Shown: positions 41,307 to 50,168 of the stretch, piece by piece
How positions within the stretch are numbered: position 1 is the stretch's first letter
How the letters are laid out: every line of letters starts with the position of its first letter
Origin: Aldehydirespirator sp965117015
GTDB taxonomy: Bacteria; Actinomycetota; Acidimicrobiia; Acidimicrobiales; Aldehydirespiratoraceae
NCBI GenBank assembly: GCA_965117015.1
Contig: OZ220747.1
Span: forward strand, 3,410,001-3,474,000
DNA: 64,000 bases
Direction: 5' to 3'
Position numbers and translations under genes: made by a program
The notes under the pieces: generated by a model
Database searches by the model: none
Told to the model about the DNA's origin: nothing
Seen by the model: only the letters and a program-made list of their open reading frames with translations

Positions 41307-42104
41307 CTAGGTGACGGCGGGCTTGCGCCCGATGGTGGCTATCGACGTTGGCCCGAGCATGGCGAATCCTGGCTCCCGCATCTGCGCCAGGGCGGCGGCT
41401 GCGTCCGGCTCGGCCACTGCACCCGCCTCAACCAGCCGCGGCACGGTCCGCTCCAGGGCGAGGAACCACCATTCCCCGCTCGCCTCATGGGGACGCATGA
41501 TTCTTACCTTGCCGATCGCGTCCAGGTCCTCGAGGCCCAGTTCACGCATCCAGCCCAAGACACGCACTCCCGCGTTGGGATCTCGCCACGGCGAAGTCGA
41601 AGCACTGGCCACCATGCGGTGGATCGAGCCGAGGGGTTCGGGAAGGGCCTGCTCGACGAACTCGGCCATGGCGCCGTCCTCTATCACCATGGCCCCTCCC
41701 GGCCGCAGCGCCTCGTTGAGCCGGGCCAGCACCTCGACGCGTTCGGGTAGGTGTTGGATCACCGCCCGCGCGTGGACCAGATGGAAGTGCCCGGCCGGCA
41801 GCCGATCGCGGGTCGCGTCGTGCTGCCGCACAATCACGTTGGAAGGCATGGACGCATGGAAGCGGAGGTCGATGTCGGTCGACATGACCCTGCCACCGGA
41901 GCCGACCCGCTCGGCCAGCCACGCCGAGACGCTGCCGGTACCCGCGCCCAACTCCAGCACGTGCATGCCGGGCTCGACACCGACGCGAGTGAGGAGCCGG
42001 AAGGTTCCCGGGTCGAGAAATTCGGCCAGCATGGCCAGACGGACCCGCTCGATATCGACCTCGTCGTCGCTCACGCCGTAGCGTTCGCGGTGCACCTCCG
42101 ACAC
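41307..42104 (-). CDS. Class I SAM-dependent methyltransferase
   Basis: A 265-residue protein. The AdoMet-binding glycine loop is VLELGAGTGSVSAWLAE (motif I), the acidic end of strand 2 is in VMSTDID, and DLVHARAVIQHLP-like sequence marks post-motif I. The GTG at 42104 begins the conserved region; the longer open frame upstream is antisense to the acyl-CoA dehydrogenase gene. It is divergent from that gene with 46 bases between starts, and followed by the LLM gene. The target is unknown. Confidence 0.82.
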   Translation of the reverse strand: MSEVHRERYGVSDDEVDIERVRLAMLAEFLDPGTFRLLTRVGVEPGMHVLELGAGTGSVSAWLAERVGSGGRVMSTDIDLRFHASMPSNVIVRQHDATRDRLPAGHFHLVHARAVIQHLPERVEVLARLNEALRPGGAMVIEDGAMAEFVEQALPEPLGSIHRMVASASTSPWRDPNAGVRVLGWMRELGLEDLDAIGKVRIMRPHEASGEWWFLALERTVPRLVEAGAVAEPDAAAALAQMREPGFAMLGPTSIATIGRKPAVT

Positions 42105-42150
42105 GGGTGCAGAGGGTAACGGTCCGCCAAGCGTCAACAGAGGGGAGCCC

Positions 42151-43395
42151 GTGGTTCGAAACCGCTCCGAACAAGACACCGGAGGCTCTGACGACACCGC
42201 GGAGCAGGCCGAGTTCAGGGCCAGGGTGCGGGCGTGGCACGACCGCCACGCCACCGTCCGGTCCTACGACGACCTGTGGAGAGTCCCGCTCTATGTCGAC
42301 GAGGCCCGGGCCGAGGAGTCCTTCCGGAACGGGAGGGCCTGGCAGCGCACCCTGTTCGAGCACGGCTGGGCCGGTCTCACGTGGCCCCGGGCCTACGGCG
42401 GCGGCGGGGGCGAGCCCTGGCAGGCCCGCATCTTCGCCGAGGTGGCCGCAGGTTACGAGGAGTGGCCCGGGTTCATCGGCGCGACCATCGCCATGCTCGG
42501 ACCCACGCTGCTGCGCCACGGCACCGAGGAGCAGAAGCTCCGTTTCGTGCCCGGCCTCCTGTCTGGGGAGCTGGCCTTCTGCCAACTGTTCAGCGAGCCG
42601 GGCGCAGGGAGCGATCTGGCCGGGCTGGCCATGCGAGCCGAGCGCGACGGCGACGAATTCGTGGTGAACGGGCAGAAGGTGTGGAACTCGCAGGCCCAGT
42701 TCTGCGATTGGGGGTTCCTGCTGGTGCGGACCGACCCCGACGCGCCCAAGCACCGGGGTATCACGTTCCTGCTCGTCAAGATGGACTCGCCGGGGATCGA
42801 GGCCCGGCCACTGGTGCAGATGAACGGCTCGGCCCACTTCAACGAGGTCTTCTTCGCCGATGTGCGCGTACCGGTCGTCAACGCGGTGGGCGAGATCAAC
42901 GGAGGTTGGGCGCCGGCCCGGACGGTCCTGCTCAACGAATCGGCCTTCATCGGCGACCGCAAGGGCACCAGCGTCGTGGCTCCGCTGTCGGAGTTGGCCC
43001 GGCGCCACGGCCGCCTCCACCACCCTCTGGTGCGCCAGCGGCTGGTCGACGCCTGGGCCCGCGAGCAGATGCAGCGCTGGATGGGCGAGACCATCCAGAA
43101 CGCGGTGCGACGGGGCGAGCCGCCCCCGATCGACCCGGGGATCATGAAGCTGTTCGCCGCCGAGTCGAAGCGGCGCAGCGGTGACTTGGCCGCGGCGCTC
43201 GGCGGCCTGGCCGTGGTGGCCGACACCGGCGAGCCGGCCCGGTGGGCCCGCCACGAGTTGATGGGGCGCTACGCGGTGTCGATCGGCGGGGGCACCAACG
43301 AGGTGATGCGCAACAACGTGGCCGAGCGCGCCCTGGGCCTGCCCAGAGAGCCCGGCTACAACCGGGACGTCCCCTGGAGGGACATACCTAGGTAG
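42151..43395 (+). CDS. Acyl-CoA dehydrogenase
   Basis: A 414-residue flavoprotein that alpha,beta-desaturates acyl-CoA. FAD and substrate motifs are FSEPGAGSDLAGL, NGQKVWNSQAQ, DPDAPKHRGITFLLV and the C-terminal YAVSIGGGTNEVMRNNVAERALGLPRE. The long FGHGWAGLTWP-type N-terminus resembles FadE members of actinobacterial steroid or branched-chain degradation. GTG start at 42151. Its end overlaps the convergent Rieske-less oxygenase gene by 8 bases. Confidence 0.9.
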   Translation: MVRNRSEQDTGGSDDTAEQAEFRARVRAWHDRHATVRSYDDLWRVPLYVDEARAEESFRNGRAWQRTLFEHGWAGLTWPRAYGGGGGEPWQARIFAEVAAGYEEWPGFIGATIAMLGPTLLRHGTEEQKLRFVPGLLSGELAFCQLFSEPGAGSDLAGLAMRAERDGDEFVVNGQKVWNSQAQFCDWGFLLVRTDPDAPKHRGITFLLVKMDSPGIEARPLVQMNGSAHFNEVFFADVRVPVVNAVGEINGGWAPARTVLLNESAFIGDRKGTSVVAPLSELARRHGRLHHPLVRQRLVDAWAREQMQRWMGETIQNAVRRGEPPPIDPGIMKLFAAESKRRSGDLAAALGGLAVVADTGEPARWARHELMGRYAVSIGGGTNEVMRNNVAERALGLPREPGYNRDVPWRDIPR

Positions 43396-44263
43396 CGGCT
43401 CCGGCCGGGATCACCCCGTAGGTCACGCCGAGGCGGCTGAGCCAGCGCCGGTAGGCGATCGCGGAGCGGTCGGCCCGGATCGGTGTCTCGGCCCGCGGAT
43501 CGAGCGGCAGCAGCTTGGGGGACTGGTTCTCGAGGATGGGCTTGTCCTGGCCGATGATGTTCTGCTGGAACCAGCGGATCTCCTGATCGGTGCTCACATC
43601 GTCGAGCACGCTGAGGAACAGATGGGCCCGGATCCGGGTGTCCGTCAAAGGGTGGATGAAGATGCCGATGGCGTCCAGCCGCTCGGCGTCGGCCGGCGAC
43701 GACTTGTAGAGCATGGCGGCGTAGGGATGGGGCACCCGGTAGATGTAGTCGGCCAGCACCGCCTGAGAGGAGGACGCGGCGGCGCGCGGCTGGTAGAAGG
43801 CGCAGTCGAAGGCCCAGAGCTCCCCGTCGCGCTCCTCGACCCGGTACTCGGCGACCTCGGTGTGGGGCTCCTCGCCGAGCATTCCCGTGTGTACGTAGGG
43901 GAAGTGGGCCATGTCCAGGAAGTTCTCCACCGCCCGGGGGGCGGAGACCTCGATGCCGACGGTCACGGCGTTGAGGGTGCGCCGGTCGTCCTCGCCGGTC
44001 TCGGGGACGGCGAACACGCCGCCGTCCGGCTCGCCCAGAGCTGTCCAGACGAAGCCGTGGTCGGTGCGGACCTCAAGTTCGCGGCCCGATCGGGTCTGGG
44101 CCCGGAAGGTGCCGTTGCCGTCGATCCAGCAGGACAGTGGCTCCCCCAGCAGCAGGGTGTTCAGCGGACCTCGGCGGATCTCATCGAGATCGGCCACCGC
44201 ATGCCACTGATTCAGGATCACCGGATCGGAACAGCGGTGGATGCTGGTCTCTGCGATTGTCAT
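43388..44263 (-). CDS. Rieske-less oxygenase alpha-subunit homologue (NdmC-like architecture)
   Basis: A 291-residue relative of the Rieske oxygenase encoded two genes upstream. The mononuclear iron motif is complete: ENFLDMAHFPYVH gives bridging Asp117, His120 and His125, and the tail contains QNIIGQDKPILENQSPKLLP and AYRRWLSRLGV, as in NdmA/VanA-type enzymes. The cluster-binding part is gone: between the start of the domain (NQWHAV) and DHGFVWTALG there are about 49 residues fewer, and no CxH or CxxH pair. NdmC of caffeine degraders also lacks this cluster. The ATG at 44263 starts the similarity. It is the last gene of the purine operon, 73 bases after the adenine deaminase gene. Confidence 0.8.
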   Translation of the reverse strand: MTIAETSIHRCSDPVILNQWHAVADLDEIRRGPLNTLLLGEPLSCWIDGNGTFRAQTRSGRELEVRTDHGFVWTALGEPDGGVFAVPETGEDDRRTLNAVTVGIEVSAPRAVENFLDMAHFPYVHTGMLGEEPHTEVAEYRVEERDGELWAFDCAFYQPRAAASSSQAVLADYIYRVPHPYAAMLYKSSPADAERLDAIGIFIHPLTDTRIRAHLFLSVLDDVSTDQEIRWFQQNIIGQDKPILENQSPKLLPLDPRAETPIRADRSAIAYRRWLSRLGVTYGVIPAGAAT

Positions 44264-44336
44264 GACAGCCTCCGCTCGTGCATGCAACCGCCACAGTAGG
44301 CGAAGATCGGCACGCCACCGGAGCCAGCCATGATCA

Positions 44337-45356
44337 TCAGGAGGAGCCCACGTAGGCGTCCAGCTCGGCCACCCAGGCCCGCTTCTGGGCCGCGGGCGCG
44401 AAGCTGGCCTCCAGGCTGTGGCGGGCGCAGCGGGCCAACTCCGCTCGCGAGAGGCCCAACGCGGTCGCCACGGCGACGTAGTTGTCGGCCACGTAACCGC
44501 CGAAATAGGCGGGGTCGTCGGAGTTGATGGTGACCTTGAGCCCGGCGTCGAGCAGGCGTTTGAGGTTGTGGTCGGCCAAGTCGTCGACCACGCACAGGGC
44601 AACGTTCGACAGCGGGCACACCGTCAGCGGCGTCTGCGCGGCCACCAGCCGGGCCACCAGGTCGGGATCCTCGGTGCAGCGCACTCCGTGGTCGATCCGC
44701 TCCGCGCCGAGCGCGTCGAGGGCTCCGGTGATGTAGGCGGGCGGCCCCTCCTCCCCGGCGTGGGCCACCGGCCGGAGACCGGCAGCCCGGGCCATGGCGT
44801 AGGCCTCGGCGAAGTCCTCGGGTGGATGGTCTACCTCGGAGCTGTCGAGCCCCACGCCGATCATGCTGTCCAGCCAGCCCTCGGCGGCCCGGAACGTCTC
44901 GCAGGCGGCTTCGCCGGGAAGGTGCCGCAGGAAGCACATGATGAGCGCGGAGGAGATCCCGCACTGGGTCTCGGCGTCGGCCATCGCCGCGGTGAAGCCC
45001 TCCATGAACACCTCGAATCCGACGTCCCTCTCGGTGTGGGTCTGGGGGTCGAAGAACATCTCCGCCCGCCGCACACCGTCGGCGTGGGCCCTGCGCAGGT
45101 ACGCGGCCATCAGGTCGTAGAAGTCCTGGGTGGTCTGCAGCACGGCCGCGCCCTGGTAGTAGATGTCCAGGAACGACTGGAGGTCGGTGAACGAGTAGGC
45201 GGCCCGGACCGCGGCCTCGTCCTCGAAGGGCAGCTCGACCCGGTTGCGTCGGGCCAGCTCGAAGAGCATCTCCGGCTCCAGGGTCCCCTCTATGTGCAGG
45301 TGCAGCTCGGCCTTGGGCAGCCCCCGCACGAAACCGGCCAGATCCGCATCTGTCAT
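44337..45356 (-). CDS. Adenine deaminase (ADA superfamily)
   Basis: A 339-residue zinc aminohydrolase that should convert adenine to hypoxanthine. The start LPKAELHLHIEGTLEPEMLF (His19, His21) and the set FFDPQTHTERDV, GLDSSEVDHPPEDF, AHAGEEGPPAYI, RIDHGVRCTEDP, TVCPLSNVALCV and TINSDDPAYFGGYV follow the bacterial adenine deaminases of this fold rather than adenosine deaminases. The ATG at 45356 overlaps the Rieske gene stop by 4 bases (ATGA), so the two are translationally coupled. This ties the Rieske enzyme to purine metabolism. Confidence 0.88.
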   Translation of the reverse strand: MTDADLAGFVRGLPKAELHLHIEGTLEPEMLFELARRNRVELPFEDEAAVRAAYSFTDLQSFLDIYYQGAAVLQTTQDFYDLMAAYLRRAHADGVRRAEMFFDPQTHTERDVGFEVFMEGFTAAMADAETQCGISSALIMCFLRHLPGEAACETFRAAEGWLDSMIGVGLDSSEVDHPPEDFAEAYAMARAAGLRPVAHAGEEGPPAYITGALDALGAERIDHGVRCTEDPDLVARLVAAQTPLTVCPLSNVALCVVDDLADHNLKRLLDAGLKVTINSDDPAYFGGYVADNYVAVATALGLSRAELARCARHSLEASFAPAAQKRAWVAELDAYVGSS

Positions 45357-46369
45357 GATTCTCGCATCTCCCGCTCGGTTGAGATGGTGCCATACCGGAT
45401 CCCCCGCGCGCCCAGCCACTTGCGGTAGGCGAGGCTGCCCGCGTCGGCGGGTTGATGCGATTCCATCCTCGGGTCCACCGGCAGGCGGCGAGGTCGCTGC
45501 GACTCGACCACGTCGATGTCCTGGGAGAAGATCAGGTCGTTGAAGGCTTGCTGGGCATCGAGGTCGGCGCCGGTGTCGTGGACCACGGTGGAGCGCCACA
45601 CCACACACTCGGTCTCGGTGACGGGGCTGGCCACGATGAGGATGGTGAACCCCCCGGCGAGATCGCCCTCGCCTGTTGACGGCACCTTGGTCAGCGTGGC
45701 CGCATACGGGTGCGACACCGAGTACCGGTAGCGGACCGGTCCCCCGCCGGCCGCAGCCGGTCCCGGATTGGGCTGCCAGAACACGCAGTCGGTCAGCCGA
45801 AGCTCCTCGTCTGTGTTCTCGATCCCGTAGCGGGCTACCTCGGTGTAGGGCTCCTGGCCGAGGAATCCGGTGTGCACGAACGGGAAGTGGGCGAGATCCA
45901 GGAAGTTCTCGATGATCCGGGGGGCCGATGATTCCACCGTCACCGGGTCGAGCCAGACGGTCCGCTCCGGGTAGGCATCGTGGTCCGGGGCCACCGGCAG
46001 GTTGCGGGGCTGGTCGCCGGTGCAGACCCACCAGAATCCGTACCCGGCCAGCACCGACGCCCGCTTCAGCTGCACACCCGCGGGAGGGCGCCGGCCGGGA
46101 TGGGCGGGTTGGTGCACGCAGCGGCCGTCGATGTCGAACTGCCAGCCGTGATACCCGCATCGCAGCCGCTCCCCGTCGAAGTCGCCCAGGGTGATCCGCG
46201 CGCCCCGGTGGGGGCAGGTGTCCACGAAGGCCTCGACCCGACCGGAGTTGTCGCAGGCCAGCACCCAGCGCTCGTCCAGCAACCCGAACGGAAGCCATCG
46301 GCCCGCGGTGATGTCGGCCGCTCGGGCCACCGGGAACCACTCATCGCCGATTCGGTCGGTCTCGGTCAA
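45353..46369 (-). CDS. Rieske non-heme iron oxygenase (NdmA/VanA type)
   Basis: A 338-residue oxygenase component. The [2Fe-2S] cluster is bound by Cys52 and His54 (DTCPHRGA) and Cys71 and His74 (CGYHGW). The mononuclear iron site is ENFLDLAHFPFVH with Asp158, His161 and His166. The tail AFNDLIFSQDIDVVESQRP and AYRKWLGARGI resembles N-demethylases of the caffeine pathway and vanillate demethylase. The linked gene is adenine deaminase, and the transporter operon lies upstream, so a purine, possibly N-methylated, is the probable substrate (inference). No reductase gene is adjacent. Confidence 0.9.
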   Translation of the reverse strand: MTETDRIGDEWFPVARAADITAGRWLPFGLLDERWVLACDNSGRVEAFVDTCPHRGARITLGDFDGERLRCGYHGWQFDIDGRCVHQPAHPGRRPPAGVQLKRASVLAGYGFWWVCTGDQPRNLPVAPDHDAYPERTVWLDPVTVESSAPRIIENFLDLAHFPFVHTGFLGQEPYTEVARYGIENTDEELRLTDCVFWQPNPGPAAAGGGPVRYRYSVSHPYAATLTKVPSTGEGDLAGGFTILIVASPVTETECVVWRSTVVHDTGADLDAQQAFNDLIFSQDIDVVESQRPRRLPVDPRMESHQPADAGSLAYRKWLGARGIRYGTISTEREMRES

Positions 46370-46424
46370 CGGTGCTCCCCGGTCATGGTCGCGGGCCGCG
46401 GCTGGGCTCCGGGCGCGGCGGTGC

Positions 46425-47411
46425 TCAGCGTTCCTCGCGCGAGTACGGGATGGCCAAGGCCGCGGGCGCGGCCGTGGATCTCACCCGTCTACCAAGCTTC
46501 ACCGCCCCCGCCGGGATGAGGATGGCCACCAGCGTGACCACATAGGGCAGCATCGACAGGAAGAAGCTGAGGTCGCTGGCCCCCATGAACGGCAGGCCCC
46601 AGCCCCGGGCCTGGGCGGTGGTGTCGAGCGAGATCATCGATCCGTACAGCAGGGCCCCGGCCACGGCCCACCCCGGCCGCCACCCGGCGAATATCACCAC
46701 TGCCAGCGCCACCCAGCCCCGGCCCCGGGCGATGTCGGGTGACCATGTCGGCGTGAACGAGAGCACCATGTAGGCGCCGCCGGCCCCGGTCAGCGCCGCG
46801 CCCAGCACCGAGTAGAAGATCCGCCAGCCGGTCACGCTGACGCCCACCGCATCGGCCGCGGCCGGGTTCTCGCCCACGGCCTTCATGTTCATGCCGTGGC
46901 GGGTGCGGAACAGCACGAAGTACAGCACCACCGGGAGCCCGACGTAGGCGATGTACACCACCGGGTCGTGGAAGAAGAACGCCGACACTGCGTCGTTGTT
47001 GTCGAGGACTCCGCCCGGGTTGACCTCGCGGAACAGGGTCTGGATGGGTGTGCCGTTGCGGTTCACGCCGAGCTGGTTGGACAGCCCGATGCCCCCCAGC
47101 GCCAGCGCCAGGCCCACCAGCACCTGGCTGGCCCGGAAGGCCACCACGCACACGGCGAATATCAGACCGGCCACCGCGGCTGCGATCATGCCGATGAGCA
47201 TGGCCAGCCATGGGCTCTCCACTCCCCACGAGAGCACTGCGATCACCGAGTACACCGCGCCGATGCCGATAAGCCCTTCCTGGCCCAGGTTGAGCACCCC
47301 GACCCGCTCGCCGAGCATGGCCCCGGTGGCGGCCAGCATCACCACCGCGCTGGCCGGTATGGCCGACCCGATGAGGCTCAGGAAGGCGTTCTCGATGATG
47401 GCGAGAATCAT
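46425..47411 (-). CDS. ABC transporter permease, nucleoside/purine type (NupQ/YufQ-like)
   Basis: A 328-residue membrane permease of the BPD_transp_2 family with 8-9 hydrophobic segments. Characteristic sequences are GAMLGERVGVLNLGQEGLIG, VLVGLALALGGIGLSNQLG, RTRHGMNMKAVGENPAAADAVGVSV and GRGWVALAVVIFAGWRPG. It partners with the adjacent permease, overlapping its stop by 4 bases (ATGA), and with the double ATPase. The family imports nucleosides or purines with BMP-type binding proteins. Confidence 0.92.
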   Translation of the reverse strand: MILAIIENAFLSLIGSAIPASAVVMLAATGAMLGERVGVLNLGQEGLIGIGAVYSVIAVLSWGVESPWLAMLIGMIAAAVAGLIFAVCVVAFRASQVLVGLALALGGIGLSNQLGVNRNGTPIQTLFREVNPGGVLDNNDAVSAFFFHDPVVYIAYVGLPVVLYFVLFRTRHGMNMKAVGENPAAADAVGVSVTGWRIFYSVLGAALTGAGGAYMVLSFTPTWSPDIARGRGWVALAVVIFAGWRPGWAVAGALLYGSMISLDTTAQARGWGLPFMGASDLSFFLSMLPYVVTLVAILIPAGAVKLGRRVRSTAAPAALAIPYSREER

Positions 47412-48565
47412 GCGCCTGCCTCCTCACGCATGGCCGGGTCTGCGGCCGCCCCGCCGGAGTCGGCCGCGTCCTCGCTGTCGCGACGGACCATGCGGTACCG
47501 GGCCGCGATCTCACCGAGGGCGACGCCGGTGAGGATCGCGCCGTAGATGGCGAAGATGATGTACACCGACAAGCCCTTGGTCTGAAGCACGATCCCCGCG
47601 TAGAACATCGATGCGATGAACAGCCCGCCGCCGATCACACCCCAGAATGCAGCACCGGCCAGCGCAGCCACGATGAAGCCCGACAGCCCGAACTGGGCCG
47701 AGAACCCGGCGTTCATGGCCTGCGCCCCCGGGGCGCTGAGTTGGAGCATCCCCCCGAGGCCGGCGATGGCCCCGGTGAAGAGCATGACCACCAGAATGCG
47801 GCGCCGCACCGCGATGCCGGCGAAGCCCGCGGCCCGGGGGTTGCCGCCGATGGTGTCGATCTCGTAGCCGATGGTGGTGGAGCGGAACACCCACCAGAGC
47901 ACCGCGGCGATGACCAGGGGAACGAGCAGGGCGATGGTCACCGAGTTGGCCCCGGGGAGGCCGGGAAGGGTGAACGGCACCTCGCGGGTGGACTGGATGA
48001 CCGCGGCCGCCTTGTCCCGCCAGAACCCCAACGCCGACCAGGTCACCAGCTGCAGAGCCACGAAGTTGAGCAGCAGGGTGGTGATGATCTCGTTCACGTC
48101 CCAGTAGGCCCGGGCCAGTGCCGGCACCAGGATCCAGGCCGCGCCGGCCACAGTGGCGGCGACGGCCATCAGGATCAGCACCAGCCAGCCGGGGCCGTCC
48201 ATGTGGATGCCCACGCCCACCGCGGCCAGGGCACCCATGAGGAACTGGCCGTCGGAACCGATGTTCCAGACCTTCATCCGCAGCGACAGCGCCACACCCA
48301 GCGCGGTCATCAGGATCGGGATGGCCCGCAGGGCAACCCCCTCGATGCCGCGCTGGCGACCGAACATGGCGTCCAGGGCCTGCCAGAAGATCAAGAAGGC
48401 GTTGCGCCCGGTGAGCAGCAGCAGGATCCCGACCACGACCATGGCACCGACCGCGCCGCCGATGCGGGTGAGCGCGGACCGCTTGGCGTCGACCTCCAGG
48501 CGCCGCTCCAGGCGCCACGGTGTCACCGTCAGCACTGCGCTCGCGATCGACGCCAGCGGAGTCAT
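47408..48565 (-). CDS. ABC transporter permease, nucleoside/purine type (NupP/YufP-like)
   Basis: A 385-residue permease. Features are AIPILMTALGVALSLRMKVW, NIGSDGQFLMGALAAVGVG, YWDVNEIITTLLLNFVALQL, GGNPRAAGFAGIAV and LAGAAFWGVIGGGLFIASMF. The N-terminal cytosolic segment and C-terminal charged tail are longer than the hydrophobic core needs. Second membrane subunit of the importer; coupled by a 4-base overlap to the other permease and 40 bases downstream of the ATPase gene. Confidence 0.92.
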   Translation of the reverse strand: MTPLASIASAVLTVTPWRLERRLEVDAKRSALTRIGGAVGAMVVVGILLLLTGRNAFLIFWQALDAMFGRQRGIEGVALRAIPILMTALGVALSLRMKVWNIGSDGQFLMGALAAVGVGIHMDGPGWLVLILMAVAATVAGAAWILVPALARAYWDVNEIITTLLLNFVALQLVTWSALGFWRDKAAAVIQSTREVPFTLPGLPGANSVTIALLVPLVIAAVLWWVFRSTTIGYEIDTIGGNPRAAGFAGIAVRRRILVVMLFTGAIAGLGGMLQLSAPGAQAMNAGFSAQFGLSGFIVAALAGAAFWGVIGGGLFIASMFYAGIVLQTKGLSVYIIFAIYGAILTGVALGEIAARYRMVRRDSEDAADSGGAAADPAMREEAGA

Positions 48566-48605
48566 CGGGTCTCGCTTGCGGGTAGCGCGGCGCGGAGCAC
48601 CGGAC

Positions 48606-50138
48606 TCACACCACGGCCTCGGTGATGGAATGGCCGCCCATCAGCAGGCCGATGTGCTCCCGGTCGGCTTCCGCCGCCTCGAACACGCCCATGATCCGGC
48701 CCTCGTAGATCACGGCGATCCGGTCGCTCATCAACAGCACTTCGTCGAGGTCGTCCGAGATCAGCAGCACGGCGCAGCCGCTGTCGCGCTTGTCGAGGAT
48801 CGTCGATCTGACCTCCTGGGCCGCGTTCACGTCGAGCCCCCTGGTGGGATGGGCCGCCACCAGCAGCCGGTCGGCAGCCAGGGCCTCTCGCCGGGCTACC
48901 AGTCGCTGCTGGTTGCCGCCCGAGAGCTGCCCCGCGGTGGCGAACACCGAGCGGGTCTGCACCCGGGCCGACTCGACCAGCCGCTTGGCGAAATCGATCA
49001 CGGTCTGCCGGTTGAGGGTCAGGCCCTTACAGAACTGCTCGGTCCAGTAGTTGTGAAGCACGGCGTTGTCCTTGACCGGCGCCGACAGGACCATGCCCAT
49101 CCCGATGCGGTCCTCGGGGATGTGACCTACTCCCATGTCGGTCACAGCCCGCACCGACATGGAGGCGACATCGGATCCGTCGACCGTGATCGAGCCGGAC
49201 TCCAAGCCGCGCAGCGCGCAGATCACTTCGGCCAGCTCGGTCTGGCCGTTGCCCGACACTCCGGCTATGCCGAGGATCTCCCCCGACCGGACGGTCAGGT
49301 CAACGTCGTGCAGAGCGGTGATCCCCCGGTCATTGAGGGCCGAGACGCCCCGCAGTTCGAGAGCGGGGTCGCCGGTCACGACCCTGTGCTCCACGTCGAG
49401 GACCCGCTCCTCGCCGGTCATGAGCCGGGCGATCTCGCTGGCGGTGGCCCCCTCGGTCGGGCGGGTGATCTCCCTGATCCCGTGGCGCAGCACGGTCAGG
49501 CGGTCCGACACGGCCAGCACCTCCCGCAGCTTGTGGGTGATGAAGATCACGCTCAGGCCGCCGGCCGCCAGGTCCCGGACCACCGCGAAGAGCTCCTCGG
49601 CCTCCTTGGCGGTGAGGACTGCGGTGGGCTCGTCGAGGATCAGCACCCGTGCGCCGCGGGCCAGCACCCGCAGGATTTCCACCCGCTGCTGCTCGCCCAC
49701 CGACAGCTGCCAGATCTTGGCGGTGGGATCGACATGCAGGCCCATCTCGCCCATGAACCGCTCGGTCCGCTCGTTCAGGGCGCGCTGGCTGACCACGCCT
49801 GGCGTCTCCGGCCAGCCGAGGTGGATGTTCTCGGCCACCGTCATCGGCTCCACCAGCCGGAAGTGCTGGTGGACCATGCCGATGCCGGCGTCGATGGCGT
49901 GGGCGGGGCTGCGGAAGTCTCGCTCGGCCCCGTCCACGATGACCTGGCCGGCATCGGCGCGGTAGATGCCGGCCAGGATGTTGCACAGCGTGGTCTTGCC
50001 CGCCCCGTTCTCGCCCACCAGGGCGTGAACCTCGGACCAGCGCACCTCGAAGTCGACGGCGTCGAGGGCGGCCACGCCCCCGAAGGCCTTGGATATGCCC
50101 CGCGCCTCTACCGAGGGTCGCGTGCTTTCGCCGGTCAA
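48606..50138 (-). CDS. Double-domain ABC transporter ATPase, nucleoside/purine type (NupO/YufO-like)
   Basis: A 510-residue ATPase with two nucleotide-binding domains. The first has Walker A GENGAGKTTLCNILAG, MVHQHFRLVEPMTVAENI (Q-loop), signature LSVGEQQRVEIL and Walker B LILDEPTAVL. The second has the weaker GVSGNGQTELAEV, signature LSGGNQQRLVARREAL and LLVAAHPTRGLD, where the Walker B acid is altered, as in sugar/nucleoside importers of this class. It powers the two permeases encoded immediately downstream. Confidence 0.93.
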   Translation of the reverse strand: MTGESTRPSVEARGISKAFGGVAALDAVDFEVRWSEVHALVGENGAGKTTLCNILAGIYRADAGQVIVDGAERDFRSPAHAIDAGIGMVHQHFRLVEPMTVAENIHLGWPETPGVVSQRALNERTERFMGEMGLHVDPTAKIWQLSVGEQQRVEILRVLARGARVLILDEPTAVLTAKEAEELFAVVRDLAAGGLSVIFITHKLREVLAVSDRLTVLRHGIREITRPTEGATASEIARLMTGEERVLDVEHRVVTGDPALELRGVSALNDRGITALHDVDLTVRSGEILGIAGVSGNGQTELAEVICALRGLESGSITVDGSDVASMSVRAVTDMGVGHIPEDRIGMGMVLSAPVKDNAVLHNYWTEQFCKGLTLNRQTVIDFAKRLVESARVQTRSVFATAGQLSGGNQQRLVARREALAADRLLVAAHPTRGLDVNAAQEVRSTILDKRDSGCAVLLISDDLDEVLLMSDRIAVIYEGRIMGVFEAAEADREHIGLLMGGHSITEAVV

Positions 50139-50168
50139 CTCAGTAACGGTTGGTGCCCGTAATAGGGC

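Noticed and set aside
43388..44263. The Rieske-less gene as a frameshifted or truncated pseudogene
   Set aside because: The frame is continuous from a normal start, the missing part is internal and exactly the cluster-binding segment, and the iron ligands and C-terminus are intact.
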